Below, in pieces: positions 34,730-47,885 of a DNA stretch of 64,000 bases. The notes below the pieces were generated by a model, which saw only the letters and a list, made by a program, of their open reading frames with translations, had not been told where the DNA came from and ran no database searches. This stretch comes from Macrocybe gigantea (taxonomy: Eukaryota; Basidiomycota; Agaricomycetes; Agaricales; Callistosporiaceae): assembly GCA_011319805.1 (NCBI GenBank), contig SJRY01000293.1, forward strand, positions 346,979 through 410,978, written 5' to 3'. The translations under genes and the position numbers were made by a program. Within the stretch, counting starts at the first letter, position 1. The number at the start of each line of letters is the position of its first letter.

Positions 34730-36104
34730 CTTCATATCTTCATCAGTTTCCAACGTCTAGCTGTCCAGAGAGTGAGGGCACCTTCTTGTGGTAGTTCTTG
34801 GCCATCCTGCATAAATCCAGGTACAACGAGAGAAGGCAGCAGACTTTTAGAAGTCTGGGGATCGGATTGTCGCGCATGGGGGCGCCGTCTGTTTCACGGG
34901 AAGGCTTCGAGAACAGCAATGAACCAGATGGCGGCGGGACCTACCTCGAGTGTCGTGCAAGTGATACCTTATTGAGGTCTAGGGAGCGGTGGGAGTTGGA
35001 CTTTGAAGCAGTTGATAACGGTCTTGAGGATACCAAGCCTACCCACCATACCAGGCCTATTCAGTACGTATCACAGAGAGAGGAAGCCGCTGTACCTTCG
35101 GTAAACGACAGAGCCGAGGTGCCTGCCTCAGTAGAAGACGATGAACCAACCGCAGGTGGCATCGTAAGCCGAGGGGAAGGCGAGAAAAGGAATGGATGTG
35201 GTATCTTGTGCTGAGGATGCTGTTGGGACTTAAGAGACTACGATGGGAACGCTGTCATGGATCTGTACCTGTCATGGACTCCTTGTTACATCCCGGTTCG
35301 CTGGCTATATAATTCTATCGGACATGATGGAGAAGCTGCTATGGCTTTCATGGCAGTGTTATCTGCTATTGTCGATCGCTGGTCGGGGCAGCCAAGGTCT
35401 ATCTTGTCACAATTGAAAGAATCAATATTCTACGTGTCTTTCAAATTTGAAAGCAAAAGTTAGTGGTCGGACAGGCAGAAAACCTTGAGTGTTTGACTTA
35501 CGAGGTTCGTTATTGGTCGTCAGCGAGGAAGTCGACATCTGTCAAATCTTTGGCCCTGACGACGCGTGTTGAACCGGAGTCGATCCTCGCAGACCCAGCC
35601 ATTTATGAGGATGAAGTCGCCCGAAAACGGGAGTCTTGCAGATCGTATGCTACAGTGAACTAGTCAGTGATCTGCAGCGCACACACTGCAAAACTAATAC
35701 TTCACAGCGTTATCACGGAAATCTTGGTTTATCAGCGCCTACAAAATGGATCCAGTTTGAAGCACGAAGCATCACTGCCTTGTCCAATAAAATAAATTAT
35801 ACCAGTTTCGTATGGACAAATGTCTACTTAGAAGCCCACTAAAGCTGAACCCTGCTGAAGAACATGAACAGAAAACATGGAAAAAAAACACGTCATGCAT
35901 AGCATTGACGCGATGCAACCAAGGATAATTGGGATTGGACGAATGCTAGAATTGCAGTCAAAACAAATCACAAGGCGTTACATGATATGTCAATAATATT
36001 ATACATACGAACTGATTTCATGATGTTCTAGATGCCACTGCGTGATGAAAGAGATGCGAAAAGTTGAAAAAAAAAGATCAGTTGAGAAATTGACAGGTTA
36101 TGCT
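34730..36104. other. Unresolved 5' end of surface-protein gene; otherwise empty
   Basis: 1.37 kb. The first few hundred bases should contain the missing signal-peptide exon of the minus-strand gene. A 138-codon open frame on the plus strand at 34798-35214 overlaps that region and has no recognisable domain. 35220-36104 is AT-rich with short A runs and no support for a gene. Confidence 0.35.
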
Positions 36105-39100
36105 TCAGTCAGAATATAGAGCAAGCGCTCTTTCGAGCGTTTCTGCGTCGAGTCCACGAAGACGGAGACATTTCTGGAACAATCGTTTATCGACATCAAA
36201 TTGTATCCGGCTAGCAAGATGTTGGCCAGCGACAAGGGATTTGATCACCGCAGCGATGCGACGTTGTTTATGGACATTGATTAGCGGCTCGAGATGCATC
36301 GATGGCGGTAGCGGCGCCAGAGCATCGAAGACTTCTGGGTGTGCTGGGGCCAAAAAGTTCGATGTGACAGGGTCTATGCCTACTGCTTCATGAGGAGCTG
36401 TTGGATCGATGAGATCGGGCAATTTGCTATGCCTTTGCAGCTGCGCCAAATAGATGCCTGAAACAGGGTGAGGATGAAGAGTGCTGGGTCCGACTAGTTG
36501 TACTCACCGACGAAGGGTATACAAGCAGTTGGGATAGGCTGCCTCTCTGAAGTTGTTTTATTCTTGCTTGATTGAGTATCCGCGCCGGCGCTCACGACCG
36601 ACGGAGCATGAGAGCTAGTGTCCAAAGGCTTGGCATCGATAATAGACTCCACCATTTGACGAATGTACTTGAATTCGTCTACATTCGACGTGAAGACTTT
36701 CAAATCTTTGAACATGCGGTTCTCCCATATTCCTACGCGGTGCCAGGATGATTGACGCATTGCCCTCGATACCCAGTCGCTTTGGAGGCCAGTGATTATT
36801 GCGATTAAAGTACTGAAATTACACATGCTATATGCTTTCTGGAAGGTGTTCGTCGATAACAATGCGATTAAGAAGCAGCTCAGAGAGTGACATACCCACG
36901 CTATTCGTATAAATTTGGCAATGAGCATTGGTCGTTCATCGGGTCGTGTTAGGACGGTTTCGGAGATCGTGAAGTTCGCCATCAAATTGAATCGTGCACG
37001 GACAGCAGCGAGTGCACTGGTCTTGTCGGCAAAGCGAGACTCCGCCTTCCAACGAGCTCTGTCTTTGAGATACTGTGCCCAGTCCAAAACGTTAACTTCT
37101 TTGCAGTTCATCCAATCATCCAGCACAAGTTCCTCAAACTTGATACCCATAAACAACTCGCGGTCGATCATGGCGAAGTGTTCTGCAAGCGTGGCAGAGC
37201 GGTAATTGAGAATGAACGACCGATGGAACTGCGGCGTTTCAGGGTTCGCGAATCTGGAAATGGGAGGTGCCTCCGATATCGACGTTGGTGGCTGAGAGGG
37301 CATTCTACTCTGCAGAATCTCGATAGGCACTGCGTCCTCAGGCGCTGGTTTAGCATCTATCGAACGCGAAGGTGAGCCCAAGCCAGGAGGGGGGGACATT
37401 GCGTGAGCAGTTTGGGACGGTAGTGGGGTATTTGCCATGCCCCCATTCGCATCTTCGGGAGATGGTTCGGGAAGCGCGACATCGGATGCATTGGACAACT
37501 CAGCATCCTGCGGGCTGGCAGATCCGTGATCCTCCGAGCTACCGTCGACTTCACCATCTGATTCCTCAGAATCGCGCAACGGTTCGTTCTCATAGTCACC
37601 AGTAGCCATCCGCTGTTGGATGGTGCGCACCCAGCCATCCACCTTGAGGGATCGTTCTTTCTGCCTCTGCGGATTGATATGTCCTTCAAGTCGACGTAAG
37701 GCGTCCTCCACATCCCCAGGTTCGTCGTCGTCACTCAGAGAATCCAACAGGGCATTGACTTGCCATGGTGCAATGTTTGCTCCTAATACCACATCTGATG
37801 TAGACGCTTCAGATTCCGACGTGGCAGACGCCGCAGAGTCGCGGGAAATGATTCCCAACGAAGAAACGCTCTCTGGTCTCTGTACGAACTCGAAATCGCG
37901 GCGCAAAGGCAGTTTGCGAGGTGCTCGCCGAAGACCAGGAGGTGATGCCGGGCTAACGACGTGATAATCAGAGGAAGTGTCGGAAAAGTCGAGATCATCA
38001 ATGGAAACGACATCAAATCGCCAAGGCGGGGTCGCCATCTGCGGAAACGAGGGAGGGGCCCCGCCTGACGTGATAGGCGTTCCGAAGGACTCCGTAGAAT
38101 TACTCCGGAAAGAAGCAGCTCTTTCAGATACCGCCACAGAGGGGTGGGTAGGTGTAGGAGCGGATATGGGCACGGGAGTTGTTTTGGGTTCTTTATCAAT
38201 GGCTTTTGAAGTTCCCGGCTCATTCGATGAGGAAGGAGGTATTACCTCCTCGACAGCTGGCTTGACATCCGCCACTTCACTGATGGACTTCATTGGTTCT
38301 ATGACGTTCTTTCCCTGCGGCTCGGCTGGTTTACTGACAGGAATCTTGGAGGCGACGGATGCATCTGGGGCAGTGGCAGGGGTGACTTGGGGCGTGCTAC
38401 ACCTAGGTACTGTTCAACTCCGCCATTGACAGTCAATAGGTCCTGCGAAAGTGTGAGTTCCAGGTCAAATGCCGACACATCGGCACACGCAGACAACGAG
38501 GTCCTTGCAGCCGATCTGGAATTGAGCACTCGTTTCCAGCGCCCTAGCCGGCCGATCGTCCTGACAAAAGCCCTGGACAGTGCACCGTGGTGGACGGGCA
38601 TCGCTGCGGGTGTTTGGACGTGCGAAACATCTCCGAAGGGCTCAGGTCCTGGTGCACGGTTCGTGTGCTGGAGGATGGAAAGAGATGAAATGGGTATAGA
38701 AGAGGTTGGGCGGGGAGCCACATGAGTAGCACCAACATGGGCGGCGTTGAGATGGGCATTCGCTATGTCGTGGAAAGCAGAGACAGGTTCAGCAGGAGTT
38801 CCTTCTTCGGGGACAAAATCAAGATCCAAATCTGACTCCTCTTCCTCAATAGCGGCCTTTTGGACTACCTCGGCAAACTTCTCTCCCAGTAGGTGAGCTT
38901 TCTTGACTGCGGCGGTTTTGGCAGGTTTACGAGGCTTCGGTTGAGAAGGAATCCTAGTATGTGCTTGTTTACATTCTTTTGCGACTTTAATTAGTCTTCG
39001 CACGATTTGCTACACGAAGGTGAGTAAACCCATGCAAGAACGTTAGATATCGACATCACCCACCAGTCCGTCTTTGTGGTCCCTCAGAATGGGATCACGT

Positions 39101-41207
39101 ACAAGAGCGTTCAGCCAGTTCGAGATCAGAAGTCGCAGCTCCCGGTTTGGCAGAAAGTCGACGGTGAAAAATGTCAGAAGCCAATAACGGATCGCAACGA
39201 ACGTACGGACACGGACGATTCGCCGTACGGTCTCCTCCTGTGCAGAGGATGCTTTCTTAAGCGCCCAGTGGAAGCGACAAATAAGGAGGTGGCCGAGGTC
39301 AACCGCGCTGATGTAGGTTCGATAGGTTAAGAAAAAGTCCAGAAGTTCGTCATAATTGAGATCGCTCGTCAGTTGAGCGATCCACCGCTCAATTGTGGCC
39401 GCGACGACCACCTTCTGGGTGGCTCGCTCTGGTGGAGGTGTTTTAGACTCCAGTTTGCCTTTAGCACTGCGTCGCCTTGAGACCGACGAATGAATGGACG
39501 CATCAGTATGGCTGTCGTACGATATTGATTCATCGTCATCCCGTTCAGCCTGGATCTCGCCCCATATCACGAATCGAGGATCGTTGCGCGGCGCGGCAGT
39601 TTCATCGGTAGAAAGTGACATACGAATCACCGCCGTTTCTTGGAGGCCAGTGGAAAGCTTTTCTAACAAAGGAAGGCCACGATATGTTTGCAGAACGTCA
39701 AAGACCTCTGTGGAATAGCGAGATATCATCGAGGTTTCTGGCAACGGTCCTAGGGGAACATCTGATTCCTGTGTTGGCTCTTTCTTTGATTCCGAATCTG
39801 TTTCGGGCTGTGCCTGGGAGAGCGGCGAGGGCTCGGCAGTCCTTTCTGTGGCGTCTGGAGGCCTGACTCGGAACGCGGACGGAGGCCTGTTGGAATCGTC
39901 GAAGAGCCCTTCAAGGACTATAGGCGAGCCACCGTCGGAGCGTTGGGGGGAATCCGATTGGCGGGCAGTTAGCCCTGATTCAAAAGACTGCATTTCGCGC
40001 AAGAAACGTGGGGGAGGGAGAAGCTGAAGAGTAGGCTTTCGGGTGGGAGAGTCGAACATAACACCATGTCCGAACGGGTTGGAGATAAAAGTATTAGTCT
40101 TCGAGTGGTCATAAGGTTCGTAAAACGACTGGGAAAAGGATCCACTTCGAGTGGATGTCCCAGTAGATACTCCAGATCGGGGTACGTGACGATTCATAAC
40201 CTCCGCGAACAGGTCTTCTTTGGGGGGCAAGGAATGCTGCGCAAGCGGCGAAAACATGGCAATATCGGCGCTCGTTACACTTTGGGAATGGCCGCGACCG
40301 GTTGTCGGAGAGGTTGGACCGACGTAACGTGAAGAGGAAGGGTCGTTTGCTGAAGAGCTGACCATATCAGGGATGGACCTCGTTTTCCGGAGCTTCTTGC
40401 CGCCACTAGGATGGGCGAAAACTGCTTGAGACCTTGTTGTGTTGACGGCGCCAGTCTTATTGAACATCGATGGGGGAAGAAGGCCGTGCATGCTCATGCG
40501 CGAACGACGTCTGGCGCGTGGGGAAGTCGAAGGTTCACTAGGCGTGGCGAACTGAGTAAGTCGTTCTTCGGCCGCCGCAGCTGAGGCCGCCGGAGCAGAA
40601 AGTTCGCGATGTCTGTAGAAAATTGAAACGATATCAGTGAATTTCCATAGAAAATAACGACTAGTTTACCCGACTCGGTACATCTGCTTTCCATGTTGAT
40701 TCACAAACGCAGTAATGGCATACGGCGACCGAACAGACTTTCCAACTCCGATGTGTTGATCATACCGTCTCTTTATCTCGCGAGCAGCTGGTCCAGAAGA
40801 TGTCTCGACGAAACTACCATCAGCTAGCAACAGCTACATCAGTAACATGCTTGAAATCAGAACCAACGGAACCCACAGGCAACAGTGATGTCCGCAGAAG
40901 CAAACTCCGGAGATTGCATATCCAGATCAATGAAGCTAGACTCTGCATCAGAAGAGCTGAACGACGATTGAGATATGTTGGTCGACGGCGTTGGGACGGG
41001 TAATAAAAGATGGCTGGGTTGCGACTCCTTGGGTGCTAGCGGTGACATCAGTTCTGAGATCGGCTGTACATCCTGCAAGACGTCCCCATCCACAGGTGCT
41101 ACGGGAATCTTGACTTGGCTTGGAGATAGATGAAGAGCGAGGGGAGTGGCGGGGGATGGCAGACCATCGTCTCCAACGTCGGATTGAACAGAAGTCATTG
41201 CGTTCAA
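36105..41207 (-). CDS. Ras guanine nucleotide exchange factor, CDC25 type, LTE1-like
   Basis: GDP/GTP exchange factor for a Ras-family GTPase; the large N-terminal part resembles mitotic-exit regulator Lte1. Exons from the 3' end: 36105-36457, 36508-36838, 36896-39009, 39064-40612, 40670-40833 and a first exon from 41207. The RasGEF-N domain is in exon 39064-40612 (AATIERWIAQLTSDLNYDEL, LLDFFLTYRTYI). A long acidic, Ser/Pro-rich linker follows. The catalytic CDC25 domain has IDRELFMGIKFEEL, NVLDWAQYLKDRARW, MLIAKFIRIAW, NFSTLIAIITGLQSDWVSR and IPFVGIYLAQLQRH. Near 38398 the frame changes by one: either one base is missing or a further intron of about 88 nt is present (donor GTGTGC, acceptor CCTAG). 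The join of the first exon at about 40888 is uncertain. The start is 620 bp from the divergent ASF1 gene. Confidence 0.85.
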
Positions 41208-41721
41208 GCGAAATGTATGACACGCGCAATAGAAGTGCGAGTAAGGAAAGCGAGCACGCTAAAAGGACATGCTATGCGTTCCGACTGACGGAAGTGATAG
41301 GTGTACGATAATCAGAATGAACAACCAGTTTCCAGCCTGACGGTTGTGGAGAGGGACGTCCTGTGCGTATCGGACAACTCAACTGCCGAGAATGAGCCAG
41401 TGACGTTAGGGAACAATCAAGAAAAGAATCCGAGTCCGGTCAAAGACTGCTCAGCGGCAACGAGGGCGGTCGATGTTGTGGGCAAAGACAAGGAAAGAAA
41501 ATGGCCATACACAGATTGCGATCAGCGGCGACAGGCACGTGATACTTATCGGGACCCCGTGCCTAATGTCAACCCTGCCAAATCTTTATTCTTTGTCGTC
41601 TTTGGCAGGTTCTCATGAGAAATAATTGTCTGCAATCCGTCAAGAGACTGAGAATGACAAGTCTCCTCCATCAGGCCTGGTATCAGCTGCCAACCTAGAT
41701 TTGGGGTCCTGAGAATGCTAA

Positions 41722-41729
41722 TCACGTGA
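41722..41729. promoter_or_regulatory. TCACGTGA palindrome upstream of ASF1
   Basis: Perfect Cbf1-type E-box palindrome 99 bp before the ASF1 start codon, inside the 620 bp divergent region shared with the RasGEF gene. Function is inferred from sequence only. Confidence 0.35.
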
Positions 41730-41827
41730 TGTGACACTCTATCCAGGGTCATGTCACGGTCACGGTCGCGTCGCGTTCAAGTGTTTTGTGTTTTGTGCTT
41801 CACCGTCTTGCCCAATAGCTCGGATAC

Positions 41828-42597
41828 ATGTCCAGCGTCACAATCAGGGTATGGCTGTTTAGCAGATGGAGCTTCTTATCTATTTATCTCATCTTCATCC
41901 CAGAACGTCGAGTTTCTCAACAACCCAGCTAGGTTTTTAGACCCATATAAATTTCGTGTCACATTTGAATGCATACAGCCATTGCGTGAAGGTGAACTTT
42001 CTATCCCATGCTCCTTACTATGCTGGTTGCTAGCCTTATTAATCAAAATATTTTGCAGATTTGGAATGGAAACTCATCTACGTATCCTCTCCTGAAGACG
42101 AAGCGCTGGATCAAGAACTTGATGACTGCCTCGTTGGCCCAGTGCCCGTCGGCGTTAACTCATTTGAATTCGAGGGCTCTGCACCGGATCCATCGCGAAT
42201 ACCCCCATCAGATGTGCTAGGTGTCGCAGCGCTCATCTTAACGGGATCGTACAAAGATCAGGAATTTGTCCGCGTTGGATACTATCAAAACACAGAATAT
42301 GACAACGAAGAGATGAAGGAGAACCCTCCACAAGATATAATTTTTGAGAGATTGGTGCGAGACATCAGCACGAAGCCTCGCGTTACCCGATTTCAAATCA
42401 AATGGTATCCTTCGACCATCTTGTTCCTTCCGTCACACCATTCAGTTGACTTGCACCATAGGGATACTGCACCTGCTCAAGTGGAAAGAGCTGCAGCAGG
42501 CGCTGCTACATCAGCCCCCGTTCCTTCAGCAGACGATCTCGATGACTCCATGGCGGTAGACGGGAGACCTAATGGATCAATACCATCAGAGAAATGA
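41828..42597 (+). CDS. ASF1: Histone H3-H4 chaperone ASF1
   Basis: Anti-silencing factor 1 hands H3-H4 dimers to CAF-1 and HIRA during chromatin assembly. Exons 41828-41848 (21 nt), 41904-41991, 42059-42404 and 42462-42597 give 196 residues with a closed frame. The N-terminus reads [20 protein letters not shown] after splicing. The immunoglobulin-like core follows with [40 protein letters not shown] and VTRFQIKW. It is the most conserved kind of sequence in the window and shows no breaks. The C-terminal tail is short, Ala/Pro-rich and acidic, as in other fungi. The ATG at 41828 is the only one that gives the conserved start. Confidence 0.97.
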
Positions 42598-43193
42598 TTG
42601 CGAATGACCTCGTCCTTAGGCACTCACTCTCCTCGGTAACCATTCCAGACGCTTTCCGTTCATGCTTCATGTTTTTCGGTCGAGCAGGATCTCCGTGCCT
42701 GGGTTCATTATATCCTTGACGGACATTATCATATATCACGCTAGCAAAAGGATGTAAAATTATGTACGTTAGAAAAGCAACGAGTATGAAAAAGCAGCAC
42801 GTATGCGGACGAGGCGTGAAGTTGATAAGCGTGACGTAAACACACCACTCGTCGAGAAACCACTCATCCTCCGAGCCACTTTGCAAGTCAGAGTCAGCAA
42901 AGAGCATTCGGTACCTTCAATATGGAGGACAGATATGTCCCTGTATCACTAGGATATAGATAACACGCACGTACGTGATAAGCTGTGGCGCTTAATCCAT
43001 CTCGATACTCAATACGTTCAATTAGTCCATTAATGTGGCTCCCTGCCTAAACCTCACTAGCCTCTGGCGTCTGACTCGCATCTCATGGTCCGCAAAGTGA
43101 CTCCTGAGGAGGGTCCGAGGTGGAGGAGTCCTTCATAAAAGGCATTATAAAGGACGTTCGACCTGAGCATTGTCCATAATTCGATCCCCTGTC
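42598..43193. other. Intergenic with TATA box before the NLR gene
   Basis: 596 bp. A TATAAA at 43146-43151 lies 43 bp before the proposed NLR start codon. No other feature seen. Confidence 0.45.
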
Positions 43194-46100
43194 ATGGTTG
43201 GGTGTTTTTTTTGGTGCCCCGTCTCCCACACTCCACAAGGCGAAAAATCGAAAGTGGTCGCTGTCAGTACAGACGCCGTCTAACTCGGCGCCTGGTTTCT
43301 AATCATTTTCCAGACACAGGTCCGGAAGCGCGCAAAGAAAGACCCAGCGACTCCAACTACGCAGGACTATGTCCTTGCAGCGAGCAGCAAAGGAATCAAA
43401 ATTCTCAAGTCTTCTCTGGACATCGTCGGTGGGATCCCCGGGGCTCAAGGCGTACTTGAATTAGCGCTTGTGTTGATCGAGACCTGCCAGGTAAGCGTAT
43501 ATACATCCGCGCCCTCTCAGGATACTGATTGAAAATGCTTTTGAGGATCTTACCGAGATAGAGGAGAAAATCTCGGAGCTGAAAGACCATATCGGAAGCA
43601 TCACGCTAGCTATGATCAAGGCCATTGAAGGGAAAGAGAGTAGGAGCATACCTCAAGACCTCCTTGACGATATCAACAAACTCAGTAGGTGCGCATTGTT
43701 GCACAGGACGCTTTCTTCAGATGATGTCCTTAGGTGATAACGTCCAGTGATCTGGAGACCATAAAACGAGACCTCGATAAGATAGCCGCTCAGAGTCGTT
43801 TACTCATAGTCCTCTTCAAGACTGCAAACAAAGCCAAGGTCGAACGCTGTATGGAGTTGTTGAAAAGCTCCCTTGTGCACTGGGATGTATGTTGTCATAC
43901 TGAGCGTTGTTCTCTGATTCTCTCATACTGCGCTTTAGGTTTCGAGAGACATTTCTCACAGCGTAGTCCTTCATAATATGGAGCAAAAGGTCGACTATGT
44001 GTAAGAAACGGTCGAAGATATTCAAAAATCAATGGGCAACCTCTTGAGACAGGCACACACGGCTACCCATGCAGCCACTCGACAGATGCCTCCCAAGCCT
44101 GTGATCTTCTATAGCCGTGACGGCTTCGTAGACGACGTTGTGAAGATCCTCATTAACGCTCAAGCAAGCTCGAGACCGCCTCGGATTTGTATTCACGGAC
44201 CAGGCGGCATGGGCAAGACGTCTGCCGCTATTGCCATGATGGAGCGTCCTGACATCCAGGAAGCGTCCAGCGAGGAGAATCGCTTCTGGGTCCCGTGCGT
44301 AAGCGCGACCTCTCCCGACATTCTGCTTCATATCTTGTATTCCAACCTTCGCATCTCTCGGGACACTGGGGACTTCATCTCGGACATCGTCACGGAGCTG
44401 CAAAGCTCTCCCCGCTCCGCGTCTCATGCTTCTCGACAATTTTGAGACGACTTGGGACCCCGTGGAAGGCAGCAAAGAGGACGTCGAGGACATTCTGCAC
44501 AGGCTCTCGGCGTTGTCGCAGCTCAGCATTCTAGTGACAATGCGGACGAACATTCCACCATCGGAACAGATTGACTGGATTGACAAGCCACTTGGTGCTG
44601 TTGACAGACAGACTTCCAAGGAAATATACATTGCCATTCATCCCCGCGCCAAAGGGAAGCCGAAGATCGACGAACTGCTGGCAGAGTTGGGTCACATGCC
44701 GTTCGCAATCAACCTTGTTGCAACACTTGGGAAGAGGTCGAAGGCAATGCCGGAAGCGCTGTTGAAAGACTGGAACAAGTACGGCCCAAGGATGCTTTCT
44801 TCGGAAGAGTCCGTTGAAGACAGCATTTCGCGCAGTATAGGATTTTCCATGAATAGCAAGACCATCGCAAAAAATGCCCCTGCGCGTACGCTTCTCGCTG
44901 TCCTCGCCAATCTTCCTGCAGGAACGACGCACAGTCACTTGGATTGGTGGGTGCCCGAGTTGGGAAACAAGAAGAAGAACGCCGCGATATCTGCGCTCAG
45001 TAACGTCGCACTTATCATTGACACCGAACTCGAAGACTCGGAAGTGTCAGAAGTGTCGATATCAGTCTTGCCTGTTGTCCAGTCGTACATGCAGCACAGC
45101 GAGCGTATCTCTCCCAAAATTCGCACCACTGTCCACAACGCATGCTTCAAGTTTGTTCTCGACCACAAGTCGTCTCCCGGCGATGCAAAGTTTAAAGACG
45201 ATCTCAAAACATTATCGTCGGCAGAATCGAATCTACAGTCCATGCTCTTGGAGGCGACTAAATCCGGTGACACTGTCCCCTCCGTTTCCGATGTTGAAAA
45301 AGCGCTCGACGTCCTCCTGGCATTCAGCTGGTACCAGCATTGGACGAAACCGCGGACAGAAGTCATTGAGCATACCCTTAAGCTTGCACGAAAAGCTCAG
45401 CTTGAGAATTATATCGCGAGCCCTGTTCTGTCTAGCAAGTACCCTTTTCAGGCTGGACAGGTATAACGACGCATGCCAAAGCTACATCGAAGCGCAAGAC
45501 GTCTTCCGCAGCCTCTCTAACACCGCACGCACCAACGAATGCTCTTTTGAACTTGTCGAACTCTATCAATACAAGCAAAGGCGGTCCGACGCCGAACGTG
45601 CTCTCAACGGCGTGTCGGAGACAGACATAGGCACGAACGGTTATGTCAGAGCTCGCGCCAAGCTCGCTCGAGGACGATTTTGCTGGTTCACACAAAGATA
45701 TTCTGAAGCCTTGGAGCATCTCACGGTTGCAAAGGAAGCATTCGAGAGCCCGGAAATCAGGCGACCCGTAGACGCAGCGTACTGTCTTCACTCAATGGCA
45801 AGGTCATTAGGATCAATGCACAGGTGGAAGGAGGCTCTGGAGGCCGTGGGCCGGTCGTTGGAGCTCCACGCAACTTTTGGTCCTGACAATCGATTCGTGG
45901 AGACTCTGCTCGTTAAGGACTATCTTCTCCTCAAGATCAAAGCCCCCGCAGAAGAAGTGATCCCGACGCTCGAACGGACGCTACAGAAAGGCCAAGAGCT
46001 TGGTCGGCCGCTTGCTATTGCACAAGCTCTCGAGCTCACCGGGGAATTTTACGCGAGACAGCGGAATGCACGTGCGTCTACGGAGTATTACACGGCGGCG

Positions 46101-46256
46101 GAAGCGCAATTCAAGACCATCGCCCCCGATGTGCATGTGGGGACCCGGGATATCGACCGCTGCCAGCGCAACATTGATGCGCAGGCACGGAAGGAGCAGG
46201 GACTGGACCTTGACTGGAACAGAGGCTTTGATTGTCTCAGCAATTGGCTTGGTTGA
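43194..46256 (+). CDS. NLR-like STAND protein: helical-bundle N-terminus, NB-ARC, TPR repeats
   Basis: Fungal NOD-like receptor candidate for non-self recognition or programmed cell death. Exons 43194-43256, 43314-43490, 43546-43688, 43748-43886, 43939-44000 and 44049-46256; with two extra bases removed the frame closes at 929 residues. The first 200 residues form a likely four-helix bundle (GIKILKSSLDIVGGIPGAQG, then EEKISELKDHIGSITLAMIK), of the kind often annotated as MLKL- or HeLo-like in mushroom NLRs. The NB-ARC part has the P-loop GPGGMGKTSAA, Walker B LMLLDNFE, VTMRTNIPP and the GxP-type GHMPFAINLVA. The last third has TPR-like repeats. One extra C is present in each of two runs, 44410-44413 and 45421-45423. 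An apparent TAA at 44002 lies within the donor of a 48 nt intron. Confidence 0.8.
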
Positions 46257-47885
46257 GGCCATGCTCTCTAGCGTTCGGTCCGTATACTATATGCACAATT
46301 CTATTGAACAACACCAAATGTAACATGATGGACGATCTCCCTAAACCGTGCTGATATCATTCGGAAGAGTTCTGGATGCCTAATCAGCTGCAACTCCCAA
46401 AACTTTCACTCAAGCCACAAGCAAAAAGAAAGAAGCTAAGGTGGCTTGCTTTCCCATCCTCTCCCTACCAGAAGAAATCTGCATATAAGCATGGATGAAT
46501 GACAAGTATGCTGTTGGTAACAAATTAGGCGGTGCCCATGACCACTTCTGGGCCCTCGGAGGGAGTAATTTTGTATGATACCTTCGTCGCATTGATGATC
46601 GAGACTTGTTCTGCCCAACCCGTATGCGTCGGAAGGCCGGACATCCAAGGTTGCACATGCAATTCGTATACAATTTTGATCCATTACGGCGCGATTAATA
46701 TGCTGGCGCAGGATAAGGAAGCAGGAGGAAAGGGACAATAGCAATCAGAGGCTTCTCAGGATCATGTTGCACCATTTTTCCTCCGCAGTCATGTCGCACT
46801 TGATGGATTCGATTTTTAGCCAGATCTTCTTGTTTAAACATTCATCCGAAGCTCTGCAAGTGCCCTATTCCGAGCCTCTATGAGTGCCGCTATGAGCTCA
46901 AATACAACGCTCTTTCGTGTTTTTTTCTCTTCTTCGCGTTTTTCAACACCTTTCGGGGAACCTGGACGCGATGACACAAAGGTATAATGCGTAATGATCG
47001 CACCAACTACTGAAGCCTTTTTAGCATGAAGAAGTGGATGAATATACTAGAGGAGAAAGTGCAAAAGGAACCAAATATGGGCAACGATGATTTCGTGCAC
47101 CTATTTGATCAAACTTTCGGGCGGGAAGGACTCAAACACGATCGAAGTCCAAAATTAGCGACGTGACGTTCGTGGACAGCGCCATGTTCGACGATGTTGG
47201 TCAACTTTGGGAGAGGAGGTGATGTAGCGGGACTACATCTGCTCTAGCTCTGTCTAGACCGTCATTCGACGGGTGTGGCCATGGAGAGGAGCAGTGCCAG
47301 AATTTTCGGACATCCAAGTTACAGTAAAGGGGCGAATGCATATATAAATTTCTCGGTTTTGAGCGAATATGGCACTCAGAAAACTCAGAACGGAATACGG
47401 CACTCTCTCACTCGGGTGTGGCGCTTTATCGGCATCAATGCTCATCGCGATCCCACCTCTCCCCACAAAACACATCCTCAGGGGAGAACAAAAAAGCGAA
47501 ACCGGTATTCCTATTCACGAAGCTTCTCTCTTTCGTTCTTGCCTCGGTAGCTCTCGGCAGCGTCTTTGGCACACCCATTCGGGGATCCAAGCCTGGTGGG
47601 AAAGCTAGGTAAAAGTAACCCGGCTGGTGGTGCTAAGCCGGCCTCAGGCAGGTCCAAACTCTGGTGGAGGCAATCCTTGCGGCAGCAAGCCGAGAGGAAG
47701 CAGCCCATTCGGCCGTGGCAGTCCACCTTGATGGTCGTGGATCCAAGCCTAGACGGAAACGAAGGCGAAATGAAGGATGATGACCAAGTTCGGATCTCAG
47801 ATGGCCAGCCTTAACCCTGACAGCTTAAAAATGCCCAACTCATCTCCACTTTGCCCATACCCTTCCCTTCTCGCCATCTGCCCAG
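46257..47885. other. Mostly empty 1.6 kb; possible small secreted Gly-rich peptide
   Basis: A TATATAAA at 47339-47346 is followed by coding-like sequence at about 47496-47612. It has a hydrophobic signal-like stretch (FLFTKLLSFVLASVALGSVF), then TPIRGSKPGGKAR and a stop. Gly/Ser/Pro-rich sequence with the same repeat flavour (KSNPAGGAKPASG, GGGNPCGSKPRGSS) continues downstream in other frames to about 47740. This may be a small secreted Gly-rich protein with frame breaks. No start codon can be chosen. The remainder (46257-47330) shows nothing. Confidence 0.3.

Noticed and set aside
34798..35214. 138-codon plus-strand open frame ending Cys-Gly-Ile-Leu-Cys
   Set aside because: No domain, no homology recognised, and it overlaps the region that must hold the 5' exon of the minus-strand surface protein. 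The C-terminus is not a CaaX box, because position -4 is Gly.
38299..38420. Certain frameshift in the RasGEF linker
   Set aside because: An 88 nt intron with donor GTGTGC and acceptor CCTAG also restores the frame, so I do not count this as a sure break.
44002..44004. In-frame TAA in the NLR gene before the P-loop
   Set aside because: It is part of a canonical GTAAGA donor. Removing the 48 nt intron 44001-44048 restores a continuous frame and the full gene sums to a multiple of three, so it is not a nonsense mutation.
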